A stretch of DNA of 64,000 bases. Source: Linepithema humile (taxonomy: Eukaryota > Arthropoda > Insecta > Hymenoptera > Formicidae). The stretch is from the NCBI RefSeq assembly GCF_040581485.1, contig NC_090130.1, positions 10,799,426 through 10,863,425 on the forward strand, in the 5' to 3' direction. The notes below the pieces were generated by a model that saw nothing but the letters and a program-made list of their open reading frames with translations, had not been told where the DNA came from and made no database searches. Below are positions 1-10,108 of this stretch, one piece after another. Position 1 is the stretch's first letter. Each line of letters begins with the position of its first letter. The translations under genes were made by a program, and so were the position numbers.

Positions 1-2369
1 ACGACCATGGACCTTACGTGGAACGAGTCTCAGAAAACACGTTGCTACGATAAGTGTCGCGTTAGATTTATCAGAAAATGATGTTTCTGATCTTGCAAAA
101 CATATGGGTCATGCCTTAGCTATACATAAAGAGATCTATAGGCAGCCTATTATAAGTAGAGATATTGTACGAATGTCCCAAGTGTTAGAAAAGGCACAAG
201 GTGTTAGTAGTGACGAAAGTGATGAAACTAATAGTATTTATGAAAATAACGGAGAACATTCAACGAATGACATAAATTTATCCAATGAAATTGATGCGAT
301 GGATACATCACCATATAATACCACCAATGATAGTATCCCATCAATGAATGTGAAAAGTACACGTAAAAGTGCAAAGAAACGCAATAGTACGTAAATTTAT
401 ATCTAATGTTGACTGTTCTGTTGCGCGCGCGCGGGTGTTTGGAGTAGGGGAAGGTGGGGTAAGACGGACCGCGGGGTAAAATGGTCCATTTGCTAGATCT
501 TATTAGTAAGTACCTCTATCTGCTGGATAAACATAAAATTAATTTCCTTTTTGATGCTTTTTAACTGTTTAAAAATTACGTCATTATATCATAAGACTAT
601 CGTAAGTTATTTATAAAGAAACGTCAAATTCTTGCAAATAGATCTCGTGATCTAATTTCTTAGTATTACATTTTAAGTGACTAAGATTGCAAAACTTAAT
701 ATTTTTAAATTTTTCTACAAGTTCCATATTTCTGGTTATTGAGAAGTAATATTTCATCAGTTACATTTAAAAAATAATTTTGATACAGGTAAATAAAAAT
801 AAGATAATATTAATGTTGTCATGTGGGGTAAAATGGACCAATTTAAATGGGGTAAAACGGACCAATTTATATATTTGTTCTACTTATATTTTCTACTTAT
901 ACTTTCTACTTATAGTTTTCTGCTTATATATTTGCTCTGATTTGAGAAATATTTTACATCTCATTTTTTTTTACTGAAAAAAGCTATAAAAAATAAAAAA
1001 CGCACTGTTAAAAGTAGAAGAAACTTGAAATTTATTGAAAATAATGTCTCCAAATAAAAACAGATTTTATAATAATTATTTATTTTATTTACATGCTTTA
1101 TTTTAAAATGTTATATTTAATGTTATATTTAATATAAACGTTAAAAATTATAAAGATTATAATTATTTTAAAGATTTGTGTGTATAATAAAATAATTAAT
1201 GTTAAATTAATTTCTATTCTTATTCAAAAATATTTAATAAATACTATATAGTTTTGATTTTGAGTTGATCAGTTAAATTATTTCTTGATCCATATTATCT
1301 CGGCTTGGTCCATTTTACCCCATGGGATGGTCCATTTTACCCCACCTATGGGATAAAACGGACCAAAATTAAGTTTTTAAAAATCTTAATAATAATTCAA
1401 ACTTTTGCAAATTTTGAAAATTTAACATTATAATCTTATAATAAACATTCTACAGTTTCTTCATGCTAAATTTCAGTTATTTTTTGTCATTAATATAAAA
1501 AATATAGCCATTTTTGCTTAGGGGGTCCGTCTTACCCCACCTTCCCCTATTCAACAAAAATCAAATACTTACGTTTTTTGTCGTTTCTAAATATAATTTA
1601 ATTGTACATACAATGTATTTGATTTAAGTGTTAATATGCAATTTTATCTTTAACTACTAGAGATATAAAAAAATTTTGCACACAAAAGTTACTTTGTTTA
1701 AAGATGCCTATGCAATAATCTAAATTGAAGTTTTATATTATTCGTTCTTCAAGATCGCTTTAATATAAATTTTGTTTTGTTAAACAGACTGATATATATG
1801 ATTATTATGCGATATATTAATCATATTTTATTATAGACCATTAAATTTGTCATAAAATACCTTATAATATTAAGGTGACATATATATGTATATCGTATCA
1901 TTAAAAAACGAAATTGACCTTAGTGTAACCTTGAATAACAAATGATATAAAATTATATTTTAGATCATTGCAGAGGCACTTTAAATAAAGTAACTTGTTT
2001 GAAGAACTTTTTCATATCTCTAGTAATTAACGAAATGATAACGTGTTAACACTTGAACCAAACACACTATTACACATATTAAAAAACAATAACGCAGTAA
2101 TACTAATAAGATTACAGTAATGTAATATTAATAATATTATTTTCATAGCTCCACCATATGGCCGTACAAGACGCGTTCGTTGGACGGAAGAAGAAAAACA
2201 AATCGTCATGGAACACTTTGGTGATTGCATAACAGACGCAAAGTTGCCGTCTATAAAAGCGATCCAAGAAGTTATTGCAAGAAATCCTTGTTTACAAAAC
2301 CGATCTGCATCAGTCGTGAAGACATGGATCAATAACCAACAAAAAATTAATGTTCGGAGAAATGTTTGA
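1..2369 (+). CDS. Tyrosine-recombinase-like protein with C-terminal Myb-like domain, 5' partial
   Basis: The frame is open from position 2. Exon 1 runs to 386 (donor GTACGT), the intron is 387-2148, and exon 2 is 2149-2369 with stop TGA. The phases join only with this donor; the GTAAAT four bases later breaks the frame. Exon 1 has an LRKHVAT box, then MGH, then EIYRQ. That order (Arg, His/Gly-His, Tyr) matches the C-terminal half of tyrosine recombinases. An acidic linker rich in S, D, E and N follows. Exon 2 starts PPYGRTRRVRWTEEEKQ, reads like a Myb/SANT-type helix domain, and ends in basic residues. Similar uncharacterised proteins are known in other animals, some linked to Crypton-like elements; that link is inference. 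The N-terminus lies outside the window. Whether this is a host gene or a transposon gene cannot be told. The intron carries a 1.1-kb mobile element. Confidence 0.6.
447..1547. mobile_element. Non-autonomous TA-flanked element with GGGGAAGGTGGGG inverted ends
   Basis: Near-perfect terminal inverted repeats of about 23 bp (GGGGAAGGTGGGGTAAGACG) lie at 447-469 and 1525-1547. Both ends are flanked by TA (445-446, 1548-1549), the expected duplication for Tc1/mariner-type insertion. The variant motif GGGGTAAAAYGGACCA recurs inside on both strands (about 472, 823, 848, 1306, 1327 and 1349). No coding capacity was seen; the 65-codon frame at 780 looks random. It sits in the intron of the recombinase-like gene. 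Confidence 0.75.
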
Positions 2370-2913
2370 TATTGTTGTAAGAATTAATTAAGAAAGTGAT
2401 AGATTCTTCTACCTAGCTTTATCTTTCAAGAAAATGTTGTAAGTTTTAAAAAGAATGATTCAGTTGAATGATTCAGTTAGAAATAAGGAAAAGATTCGTT
2501 TATAACATTACCAAGGATTTCCAAAGATTATTCGTTCAATATGAAAATAATTAAATTATTAAAGTACAAAATATTGAGTTTATATACTTACAGCTACTTA
2601 CATTTTTTTTATAATATCTGCTCATTTATATTATATAAGGTTTAATAGATTATACAATACTTAAAAGTCTTATACTTACTGTCTTATACTGATTTTATTT
2701 TTACTCGCGTACTATATTATTATCTTTACTTATATGCTATGTGTGTAATATAACCATAGTACGCATTATATTGCTGATTCGTTAATTTTTCGTTTTAATC
2801 ATCGTTTTTTTCCGTCCGTTTTTATTATAAAGCTATATACACTTGACAGTAGAAGTAAACTCACTAGAATAAAGTATGATGAGTAAAAACCATATGGCAA
2901 TAAATATATTTTT
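2370..2913 (+). other. 3' flank of the recombinase-like gene
   Basis: AT-rich non-coding DNA after the stop codon. An AATAAA hexamer lies near 2870 and could serve as the polyadenylation signal. No repeat or gene was recognised. Confidence 0.4.
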
Positions 2914-3024
2914 TTAGTCAGAAAACATTTGCAGACTATTTGGTTGTTCTAATTCTTGTTTCGTTAATTCGATGGTTTCACACAACATAAGCAATAATCG
3001 ACGAGCATTACATGATATCGTACT
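2914..3024 (-). CDS. Possible terminal coding exon of an unidentified minus-strand gene
   Basis: On the minus strand a pyrimidine tract ending TTTTTTTGCAG is followed by 36 open codons and a TAA at 2914-2916. The peptide has a helical, charged look (for example RRLLLMLCETIELTKQELEQ). No upstream exon was found before the palindrome at 3.3-3.8 kb. The product is not recognised. It may be a true last exon, a relic of an exon stranded by transposon insertion, or chance. Confidence 0.25.
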   Translation of the reverse strand, partial: STISCNARRLLLMLCETIELTKQELEQPNSLQMFSD

Positions 3025-3340
3025 CTGCAAAAAAATAGATGAATTGAAAAGAATTGTGAAATAAAGAGCATTAAAATTATTGTGAATTCCTTTCTGTCTG
3101 TATTCTCCTATTCCTATCCATCCATTTTATTTTCAGAAACTATAGGTAATTAAAAAGATTAATTCGATATTGAGTTGCGAGATATCTCGTCCAAAGCATC
3201 AGGCGGACGATATTGGGTCGCGAGATAATTCATTTATGAGTGCGAAGGGATCAGCTGCGGTATTAGATATATTAGAATAAAGTGTCTAGATGTTAAAAAA
3301 ATTGACAGAATAGAAAGTTTGAGATCTGCCGAAAATTGGT
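3025..3340. other. Intergenic DNA, nothing recognised
   Basis: AT-rich sequence. The only structure is a short inverted repeat around 3170-3235, built on GCGAGATATCTCGTCC and its partner. No gene was recognised. Confidence 0.4.
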
Positions 3341-3785
3341 TATATTGATATGACCTTCAAATGTGACTTTAAATGACACCGTGAAGATGAACTTTGAAAT
3401 CTTAAATGCAAATCCCCATTTTTTATTCCATATTCTTGTAGCTGAAATCGAGACGTTTTCAATACACTATAATAAAGTTATTTTTCATTAAGTACTTTTC
3501 GAGTTATAAGGCTTGAAAATTACAATAGAGTGAGAGAGATAGAAGCGCACAGAGCGCGTAACGCATTGCCACATTCTCTTTCTCTCTCACTCTACCGTAA
3601 CCTTTAAGCCTCATAACTTGAAAAGTTCTTAATGAAAAATAACTTTATTATAGTGTTTTGAAAACGTCTCAACTTCAACTACAAGAATATATAATTAAAA
3701 AATGGGGGTTTCCATTTAAGATTTTGATGTTGACCTTGATCGGGCGTTTCAAGTTCATCCCAAGGTCAAATAAATATCATCTGCT
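3341..3785. repeat. Long palindrome sharing a core with the 5.1-kb and 12.6-13.4-kb elements
   Basis: The left arm (about 3341-3540) is mirrored by the right arm (about 3570-3785), with the centre near 3555. The loop holds a GA-rich/CT-rich pair and GCGCACAGAGCGCG. Each arm contains a core with ACTATAATAAAGTTATTTTT and TTAAGTACTTTTCGAGTTAT, which also occurs in the elements at 4873-5484 and 12597-13474. A right-hand end GGAATTTTTTGCCATCACTG lies near 3875, but no matching left end was found. No coding capacity. Confidence 0.7.
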
Positions 3786-4027
3786 AATAGATTTTTTATA
3801 ACTCTACTTTTTTTGTTTGAAACATTTTTTCAGTAAATCAATATTTTCTGAGATAATTCTGAGACCGTTCCGGAATTTTTTGCCATCACTGTATAAATGT
3901 TCACAAATTAACAGATGGTAGTAACAGTAAGTAGTAAATGATGGTAAATATCATTACTTTTGTTAATGTTACTTCTTCATTGTTTAAAACTAGTATTATT
4001 TACAATTTACCGTTATAAAATCTACGC

Positions 4028-4581
4028 CAGAGTTTAGCACGATCTGCACATTTCGTCCGATTTCCGTAAGCTAACGCCTACCGGCTCCCCACTACATCTT
4101 GAGACAACGCATACAACGCTCTGCCTCAGGTACAACGCATTTCTAACGCGATGAGGTTCCGTGCTCTCTGACTGCCAAATATAAATACATTAAACATGAT
4201 CTAAGACGTTTTTAATAAAAACGTCTTATTCAATTTAAATTAACAATTATTTATTAATTTATAATTTAGGAAGAGTCTCTGGAACATTTAACAAATCCAA
4301 TCTATTGAATATAATTTAATAATATTTTAGGATTCTCATTTTGTAAATGTAATAATCGAGAATTTTGAAACTTTGTTATTAAATTAATTATAAAAAGAAA
4401 AAGATTTTACAAATCGAGTTTAAAGTATTGATATTTGACAGGGGATATCGAATCTCATCGTGTTACAGATGCGTCGTACCTGAGGCAAAGCCTCACGTGC
4501 GTTGTCTCAAAACATAGTGGGGAGCCGGTAGGCGTTAGCTTACGAAAATCGACCGAAATGTGAAAATCGTGCCAAGCTCTG
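4028..4581. mobile_element. hAT-type miniature element (family B)
   Basis: The ends are CAGAGTTTAGCACGAT and, inverted, CAGAGCTTGGCACGAT. They are extended by about 90 bp of inverted similarity containing TAAGCTAACGCCTACCGGCT. The element is flanked by the exact 8-bp duplication ATCTACGC (4020-4027, 4582-4589). An 8-bp TSD and CAGAG termini are hallmarks of hAT elements. The 554-bp interior is AT-rich and non-coding. A partial relative lies at 26750-27037. Confidence 0.8.
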
Positions 4582-4832
4582 ATCTACGCAGTGGTTCAAG
4601 ATGTAATTAACTTTTTTTTTTAAATATGTGCTGGAAATTTTATTTCTTTGCTTTATATATAATATAATGTCCTGGAAATTTCCGAATGTCTTGGATAGAC
4701 ATTTTTGCTTATATAAAACTTCAGAGCTCATACATTCAAAAATGATTTGTACTATAGTAATAACTGAGTGAATATAGATCTTTGTATGCCGAAAAATTAG
4801 ATATATAACTTGAGTCCTGGGAAGACTCAATC

Positions 4833-4834
<2 letters not shown>

Positions 4835-4872
<38 letters not shown>
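4835..4872. repeat. (TA)n microsatellite
   Basis: An uninterrupted AT dinucleotide run directly abutting the left end of the element at 4873. Confidence 0.9.
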
Positions 4873-4875
<3 letters not shown>

Positions 4876-5481
4876 GGTGTCAATTAAGTCCCGGGACGGC
4901 TGAATATTTTCTCATGTAAGGTATTTTTGAAAAAGGTCAAGGTCATTTCTGAAATAATTTTCAACGAGGAATTCAACGGTGACCTTCAATTTGACCTTGA
5001 GCTTGACCTTCAAGGTCATTTCAAGGTTAGGTTAGGTTTTTTAAATAGAAACCCCTATTTTTGATTCCAAAATCTAATAGCTGGTGTCAAGAGCTTTTCA
5101 AAACACTATAATGAAGTTATTTTTCATTAAGTACTTTTCGAGTTGTGAGGCTTGTAAATTACAGTATTTTGACATAAAATACAAAATATCTTGTAAAACA
5201 TTCAATTTTTGGGAATCTTACCTTAATACTTTTATGCATAAAATAATGAGACGAATCAATTGGTATAAAGAAAACACATAGTTGCTTTCAAGAAAAAATA
5301 TGTAGTTTGCAACATGCAATTGCATACTTACTTATCTCAGCCGTGCGTTCGCATTCGGTAATCTTTAATAATTAATATCTCTTTAACCCTTGTGAAAATT
5401 GTAAAATGGTAGAGGATTTTTCGGTTCAGTTTGGTCTGCTCTACCAGCATACGGCCGCTGTGTCAAAATTTTTGGGACACC

Positions 5482-5484
<3 letters not shown>
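4873..5484. mobile_element. Non-autonomous CAGGGTG-ended element
   Basis: The termini are CAGGGTGTC...GGGACACCCTG, set in TA repeats on both sides, consistent with TA target duplication. The interior (about 5055-5330) is closely similar to one arm of the palindrome at 12597-13474 (CCTATTTTTGATTCCAAAAT and onward). The outer parts differ. The 65-codon frame at 5084 is not a plausible gene. Confidence 0.75.

Positions 5485-5521
<37 letters not shown>
5485..5521. repeat. (TA)n microsatellite
   Basis: A dinucleotide run abutting the right end of the preceding element. The element appears to have inserted into a TA tract. Confidence 0.9.
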
Positions 5522-5533
<12 letters not shown>

Positions 5534-5558
5534 TTATATATATTTCTAAAAAAAATTT

Positions 5559-5827
5559 ACGATTTATCAGCTTCCATATTTTGCCCTGCCTTACAGTACA
5601 TTTCATTTAACGGTACAAATTAACGCAAGTATATATTTCTATTCTATCTTTTTCATTGGATGTCAAACACAGAATAAAACATGTATTAACGTGACATTCT
5701 ATGTCATGTTAACGTGACATTCTATGTTCGATATCTACTAGAAAATAAATATAGAATGACACGTTTTTACATTGCTAAATGAAATGCATTCAAAAATAAG
5801 GTAGAAAAATAAAAGCTGATAAATCGT
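5559..5827. repeat. Imperfect palindromic element
   Basis: ACGATTTATCAGCTT at the left is mirrored by AAGCTGATAAATCGT at the right. ATTTCATTTAACGG and GCTAAATGAAATG also pair further in. The centre holds two copies of TTAACGTGACATTCTATGT. It is probably an old miniature transposon; the TSD is unclear. Confidence 0.5.
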
Positions 5828-5864
5828 ATATTTTTCAACTTGTAAAAATATTTGATATTTCTAA

Positions 5865-6043
5865 AGGCCTGTGTCCACGATGCAAGAAATTGGTCCAAGT
5901 TCTTGATCCGAGAAATGTATAGCCAATTAAATCGAAGTTCTTATGGAAAAACAGCAAGTTGATTGGTTACACATTTCTTGAAGCAATCCAACCATTTTAA
6001 GCCAAAAACTCGAACCAATTTCTTGCATCGTGGACACGGGCTT
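5865..6043. mobile_element. Harbinger-type miniature element
   Basis: A 179-bp near-palindrome with arms AGGCCTGTGTCCACGATGCA and the matching right arm ending GGACACGGGCTT. It is flanked by TAA (5862-5864, 6044-6046). TAA duplication and the GGCCT-type terminus match the Harbinger element at 8212-11640, so it may be mobilised by a related transposase (inference). Confidence 0.7.
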
Positions 6044-6370
6044 TAATATATAGATCTGGAAAATATGAGAAATAATGAATTTATTCATATATTTTCATAT
6101 ATTTTTATTTCTTTTCTGAACTTTTCTGAAAAGTGCCAATTCATATAAAAAATCTTAAAATTTTCTGAAAAAGTTATAAAATTTTTTTAAAAAATCTGAA
6201 AATTTTTATGAAAAATTCTGAGAATATTTTTCACCAGGGCTGTTATCGATGTTTAATAAAAGTATCAGTATCCATAGTAACGAATATTGTTAGGGCATCG
6301 TCGATGTCAAACGTTTCGGCTGATCATTCAGCCATCTTTAGTGCTAACGTTACAAATCTGTTTAGTAGAA

Positions 6371-6616
6371 AGATTGTGGTTTCAATTCGTCATTAATAAA
6401 ATTATTTGGAAGTAAAGTCACAAATGTGATTGCGAGATAGTCTTGTTTATGTAGGTGTTAACAGAATGTCACCATGTTCTCGACTGTTTCACAGTTCTCG
6501 ACTGTCTCACAGTCGTGACATTCTGTTAACACCTATATAAACAAGACTATCTCGCAATCATATTTGTGACTTTACTTCCAAATAATTTTATTAATGACGA
6601 ATTGAAACTACAATCC
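6371..6616. repeat. Near-perfect 246-bp palindrome
   Basis: Arms of about 110 bp (for example TTGGAAGTAAAGTCACAAAT on the left and its complement on the right) surround a loop with the repeated unit GTTCTCGACTGTYTCACAGT near 6478-6515. It can form a long hairpin in RNA or single-stranded DNA. It is probably a miniature element; no clear TSD was assigned. Confidence 0.7.
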
Positions 6617-6832
6617 ATCAAAGCTCTATGAAATATCTATGGAACATCTATGATTGCTCCATATGATATCTATGAATATATTTAATGGATGTCGAATAGA
6701 GGTATGTAATGCGGAACTGTGGATGTAGTAGACATCTATAGGAGATTACATAGACATTTAATAGAGGTTTCGAATCTCCATGATGAACATCTAGTGGATA
6801 TCCATTAGAGCTTTTTGTTTCGTGTGGGTTGT
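6617..6832. repeat. Block of ACATCTATRG-like repeats ending in TGTGTGGG
   Basis: Short imperfect repeats such as GGAACATCTATGATT, GACATCTATAGGAG and GAACATCTAGTGG occupy the block, which ends CGTGTGGGTT. The terminus resembles the CCCACACAA ends of the element at 12127-15958, so this may be one arm of a related miniature transposon. No partner end was found. Confidence 0.35.
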
Positions 6833-7193
6833 ATATTTAATAAAAATAATATTATAATATTACCATTATATATAAACGTATAGTATAGAATAATTCAAAA
6901 ATAAATAATTAAACCGGACTTTGAGCGAGCATTTTTATTAAACCAATAGAGTTACGTTATTGATAGTCTAGAACAGCGCTCGGAATTAGTTGCACATTTC
7001 GGGCCAATTCAAGAGACGACGCCTCCTGTTCCCCCACTACCGCTCGGCCGCTGTCGGTCGAGCCGCCGATAGCTCTGGCGCAGGAGCGTTTTATATAAGA
7101 AATAGGCTCGGTTGTTGAAGCACCTCTCAAAAAATAGTAATATTTTCTTTGTTACATAAATAATGTTTATTTTTATTAATAATTAAATATATA

Positions 7194-8116
7194 CAGGGTG
7201 CGTCAGCTAAATCCGGACAAAACAAATTGTTTATTAAAACACTCTTTAGACTCAGAAAAAACTTGAAATTATGAAATATTTTTTTGTACGTTGCTTAAGG
7301 GATCCTCTCTGAGTACAATTATTCTATATAACCCCCGTTTGCTGCGATCACTGCTTCAATCCTTTGCCTGAAGCGCGAGCACGCTCTTTTCAACTGCTCC
7401 TTGTCTAAATCAACGAATGCTGCTTCAATAGTGGCTTGAAGAGTTGCCACATTGGGGTGCCTGGACTTGTTAGACAATCTTTCAATAACGCCCCAAACAT
7501 AATAATCTAGGGGGTTTAAATCCGGACTATTAGGAGGCCAGAATTCCTTGGACCAAAACGCATCCACGTTATCGTTAAGTTAATTTGCACTAATTGGCTT
7601 GTGTGAGCCGGTGCACCGTCTTGTTGAAAAATGTACGGCCTCCCGGAGGCCGTAGTTTCCATCCATGGCTTTATTACAGTCCTCAAAATCCGGAGGTAAA
7701 CCTCCTTCGTGATGGTTTCTCCCTTTTTAAAGAAATACGGTGGCATGACATCACCCTCATTAGAGACGACGCTTAAGACGTGAACATTGGCTGGAAACTT
7801 CGTCCTGCCTATTATGGGGACATCCTCGGGATCACGGGCGAGCCAACGGTCGTTCCTTCGACTCACTTTTGTCGATCTCGAGTACTTGAAGAACCGAATA
7901 ATTTCGATCGGCGAACGTCCGGCGCGAAGCGCTTCAATTATCGCCGCTCTTCGATTGTATTCCGCACTTGATTTTATTAACTCGGACATTTTAAAGGTTA
8001 TACACGTTTTACACAAACATTTGACTAACGCAAACATTAACAATCATTTGTTCCTAAATTCACACGTAGCAAGGAATTCTAATTTAATTTTGTCCGGATT
8101 TAGCTGACGCACCCTG
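7194..8116 (-). mobile_element. Internally deleted mariner-like transposon
   Basis: Perfect inverted repeats of about 28 bp start CAGGGTGCGTCAGCTAAATC. TA flanks both ends (7192-7193, 8117-8118). The 923-bp body carries one decayed transposase reading frame on the minus strand. Its perfect ends suggest recent mobility relative to its host element. Confidence 0.85.
7319..7989 (-). pseudogene. Mariner-type transposase, deleted and frameshifted
   Basis: The frame begins MSELIKSSAEYNRRAAII with a helix-turn-helix-like N-terminus (about 40 residues). It then jumps into RRNDRWLARDPEDVP, so the middle of the protein, including the segment that should carry the first catalytic Asp, is missing. The second Asp is visible in QQDGAPAHTS. 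A frameshift near 7570-7600 separates this from the last block with PPNSPDLNPLDYYVWG, which holds the third acidic residue. The end at 7319 is an intact stop. A full-length relative would be about 340 residues; this one cannot be active. Assignment to Tc1/mariner is firm, the subfamily is not. Confidence 0.8.
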
Positions 8117-8368
8117 TATATTATGTATTAATAAAAATAAACATTATTTATGTAGTGAAAAAAATGTTACGATTTCCTGAGAGATGCCTAAACAATCCAG
8201 CCTATTTCTAAGGGCCTAAGCAGAATGGCTGTCTTATAATTTTAAGACAGCCTTAAATCTTTGTCTCGAAGTGACGCACAATACTGTCTTGTGTCTCGAG
8301 TCTTAAACGTATATACATCATGTCACGCTGCAAAAAGTACGTGTGATAAACAAATATATATAAAAAAA

Positions 8369-8372
<4 letters not shown>

Positions 8373-8411
<39 letters not shown>
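8373..8411. repeat. (AT)n microsatellite
   Basis: A dinucleotide run just inside the left Harbinger terminal repeat. Confidence 0.9.
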
Positions 8412-8413
<2 letters not shown>

Positions 8414-8984
8414 ACTACTAATAAAAGGTGAATATTTTATAAATATTTATAATATATAATATTTATAATATATAATATATATAAATCTGTTAAATATGTA
8501 ATAACAATTTTATGCATTTCAATGTATTTCAATAAATGAATATAACCTAACTTCTTTATAAAAAGTATTTATTAAAGGTTATACTTATTCATAAATCAAA
8601 TTTTTGATCTAATATTATATGTCTAAATCTAATTATATGTATATATAATTATTTTATATGTAATCTCAATTATTTTGTTATTAAAATTATATAACTATTT
8701 TTTTTCTAAACAGTTTAACAAGACATTTTATGCTTTAACTTAACAAATTAAAATTAGAACATACTGTTATATTTTTTTTATTTTATATAAATTTTGATTA
8801 ATATAATTATAGGAATAAATATTTGTACAGCACGCGCACTTTCCTCCCCCCCCCCCACACACACCAATTATAATGTTAAAATTAAATCTTTTACAAAAAA
8901 ATTTCTAGTGCAAAATAATGCAAAGAAAGAAACAATTTTTATTGATTGTTTTATTTTGGATGTTTATATACAAATTAAAACGCA

Positions 8985-9977
8985 AAAAAGACATGTAAAG
9001 TATGAAAGAAAATGGCATGTAAAACCTATAAATCAATTAAGGTACAAATACGGAGATTATGAAACACTTTCAAAATTTGAAAAAAGATGAAGATTTATTT
9101 TTCCGTTATACAAGAATGACTTTACCAATATTTAACAAACTACTTCAATTAACTGAACCTTATTTAACAAAAAACCACTATCGAGCACTTCCTGCAGAAT
9201 AAAGACTATTAATAGTGTTAAGGTAGTTTAACAATTTTTGTACTTGAACTTTAATTTTTTATTTCAAAACAATTAAATACAAATTTTATTAAGGTAACAA
9301 AAATAGGGTTTAAATAGGTATTAAAAAATTATCTTAGACTAGTTACGTATAAATTAAAATAGTATTTATTACTTGTACATACTTATTGTCAAATAGAAAA
9401 GATGTAGATTTTAAAACAGATAATTAACTATCTCACTCGAAACGTATCTTGATAGTATTTCATTATAATCAATAATAGTAATAATAATGTGGATATTATA
9501 ATAACAAATTTTTCTTAGATATCTTGCCACTGGAGATCTTCCCTTATTTATCGCTTTAGCATTTCGAGTTGGTGAGTCGACAGTGCGTATGCTAATTAAA
9601 GAAATATGCCAAGTTCTAATAAATGTATTAGAACCAATATATTTAACACAACCAAATGAAAAAGAATGGAAGTCTTATGCTGAAGGCTTTTGGAACAGAT
9701 GGAATGTGCCAAATTGTGTGAGGGCAGTAGATGAGAAGCACATCACTTTGCAATGCCCTCGAAATTCAGGAAGTCTGTGGGCTTGTTCGTTTTAGCTGTA
9801 CTGGGGCAGCTCTGGGTCTGCTCTAAACAAGATAATACAGGACAAACTATTTATCTGTCCTGTATTATCCTGTGTAGAGCAGAACCAGAGCAGCCCCAGT
9901 GTAGCTAAAACGAACAAGCCCTGTATTTTAATTACAAAAAATATTATAGTATTGTCTTGATGGCAGTAGCAAATTAA
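8985..9977 (+). pseudogene. Harbinger DDE transposase, disrupted
   Basis: The N-terminal part reads RKWHVKPINQLRYKYG. After a frameshift near 9080 it continues KDEDLFFRYTRMTLPIFNKL and reaches PAE followed by a TAA stop (about 9200) and RLLIVLR. An intron (9223-9518, donor GTAGTT) leads to RYLATGDLPLFIALAFRVGE, then EGFWNRWNVPNCVRAVDEKH, whose VDEKH corresponds to the first catalytic Asp region (normally DGKH). A 143-bp miniature element splits the next codons; beyond it LYFNYKKYYSIVLMAVAN follows, then a stop. The last part of the catalytic domain is absent. The defects (frameshift, nonsense, insertion, truncation) make it inactive. It pairs with the minus-strand MADF gene. Confidence 0.8.
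9779..9921. mobile_element. Miniature palindromic element inside the Harbinger transposase
   Basis: The terminal inverted repeat GGGCTTGTTCGTTTTAGCT extends into a 143-bp near-palindrome. TGT flanks both sides (9776-9778, 9922-9924), a likely 3-bp duplication. Removing it and one TGT rejoins the transposase codons SGSL and YFNY in frame, which dates it after the Harbinger element. Confidence 0.75.
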
Positions 9978-10108
9978 ACTCAAAATCTTTATAATATTTT
10001 TGATATTATTATTGATAATATAAAAAAATAAAAAACTTTTGTATAAAATGAATGTTTCAATAATAAATGTAAAAAGAAAAATCACGCGTTAAATATATAA
10101 CAGACATA

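Noticed and set aside
391..394. Donor GTAAAT for exon 1 of the recombinase-like gene
   Set aside because: It puts exon 2 out of frame; GTACGT at 387 joins the frames correctly.
4540..4830. Minus-strand ORF at the right end of the hAT miniature element
   Set aside because: It runs across the element terminus and target duplication into flank, so it is not a unit of coding sequence.
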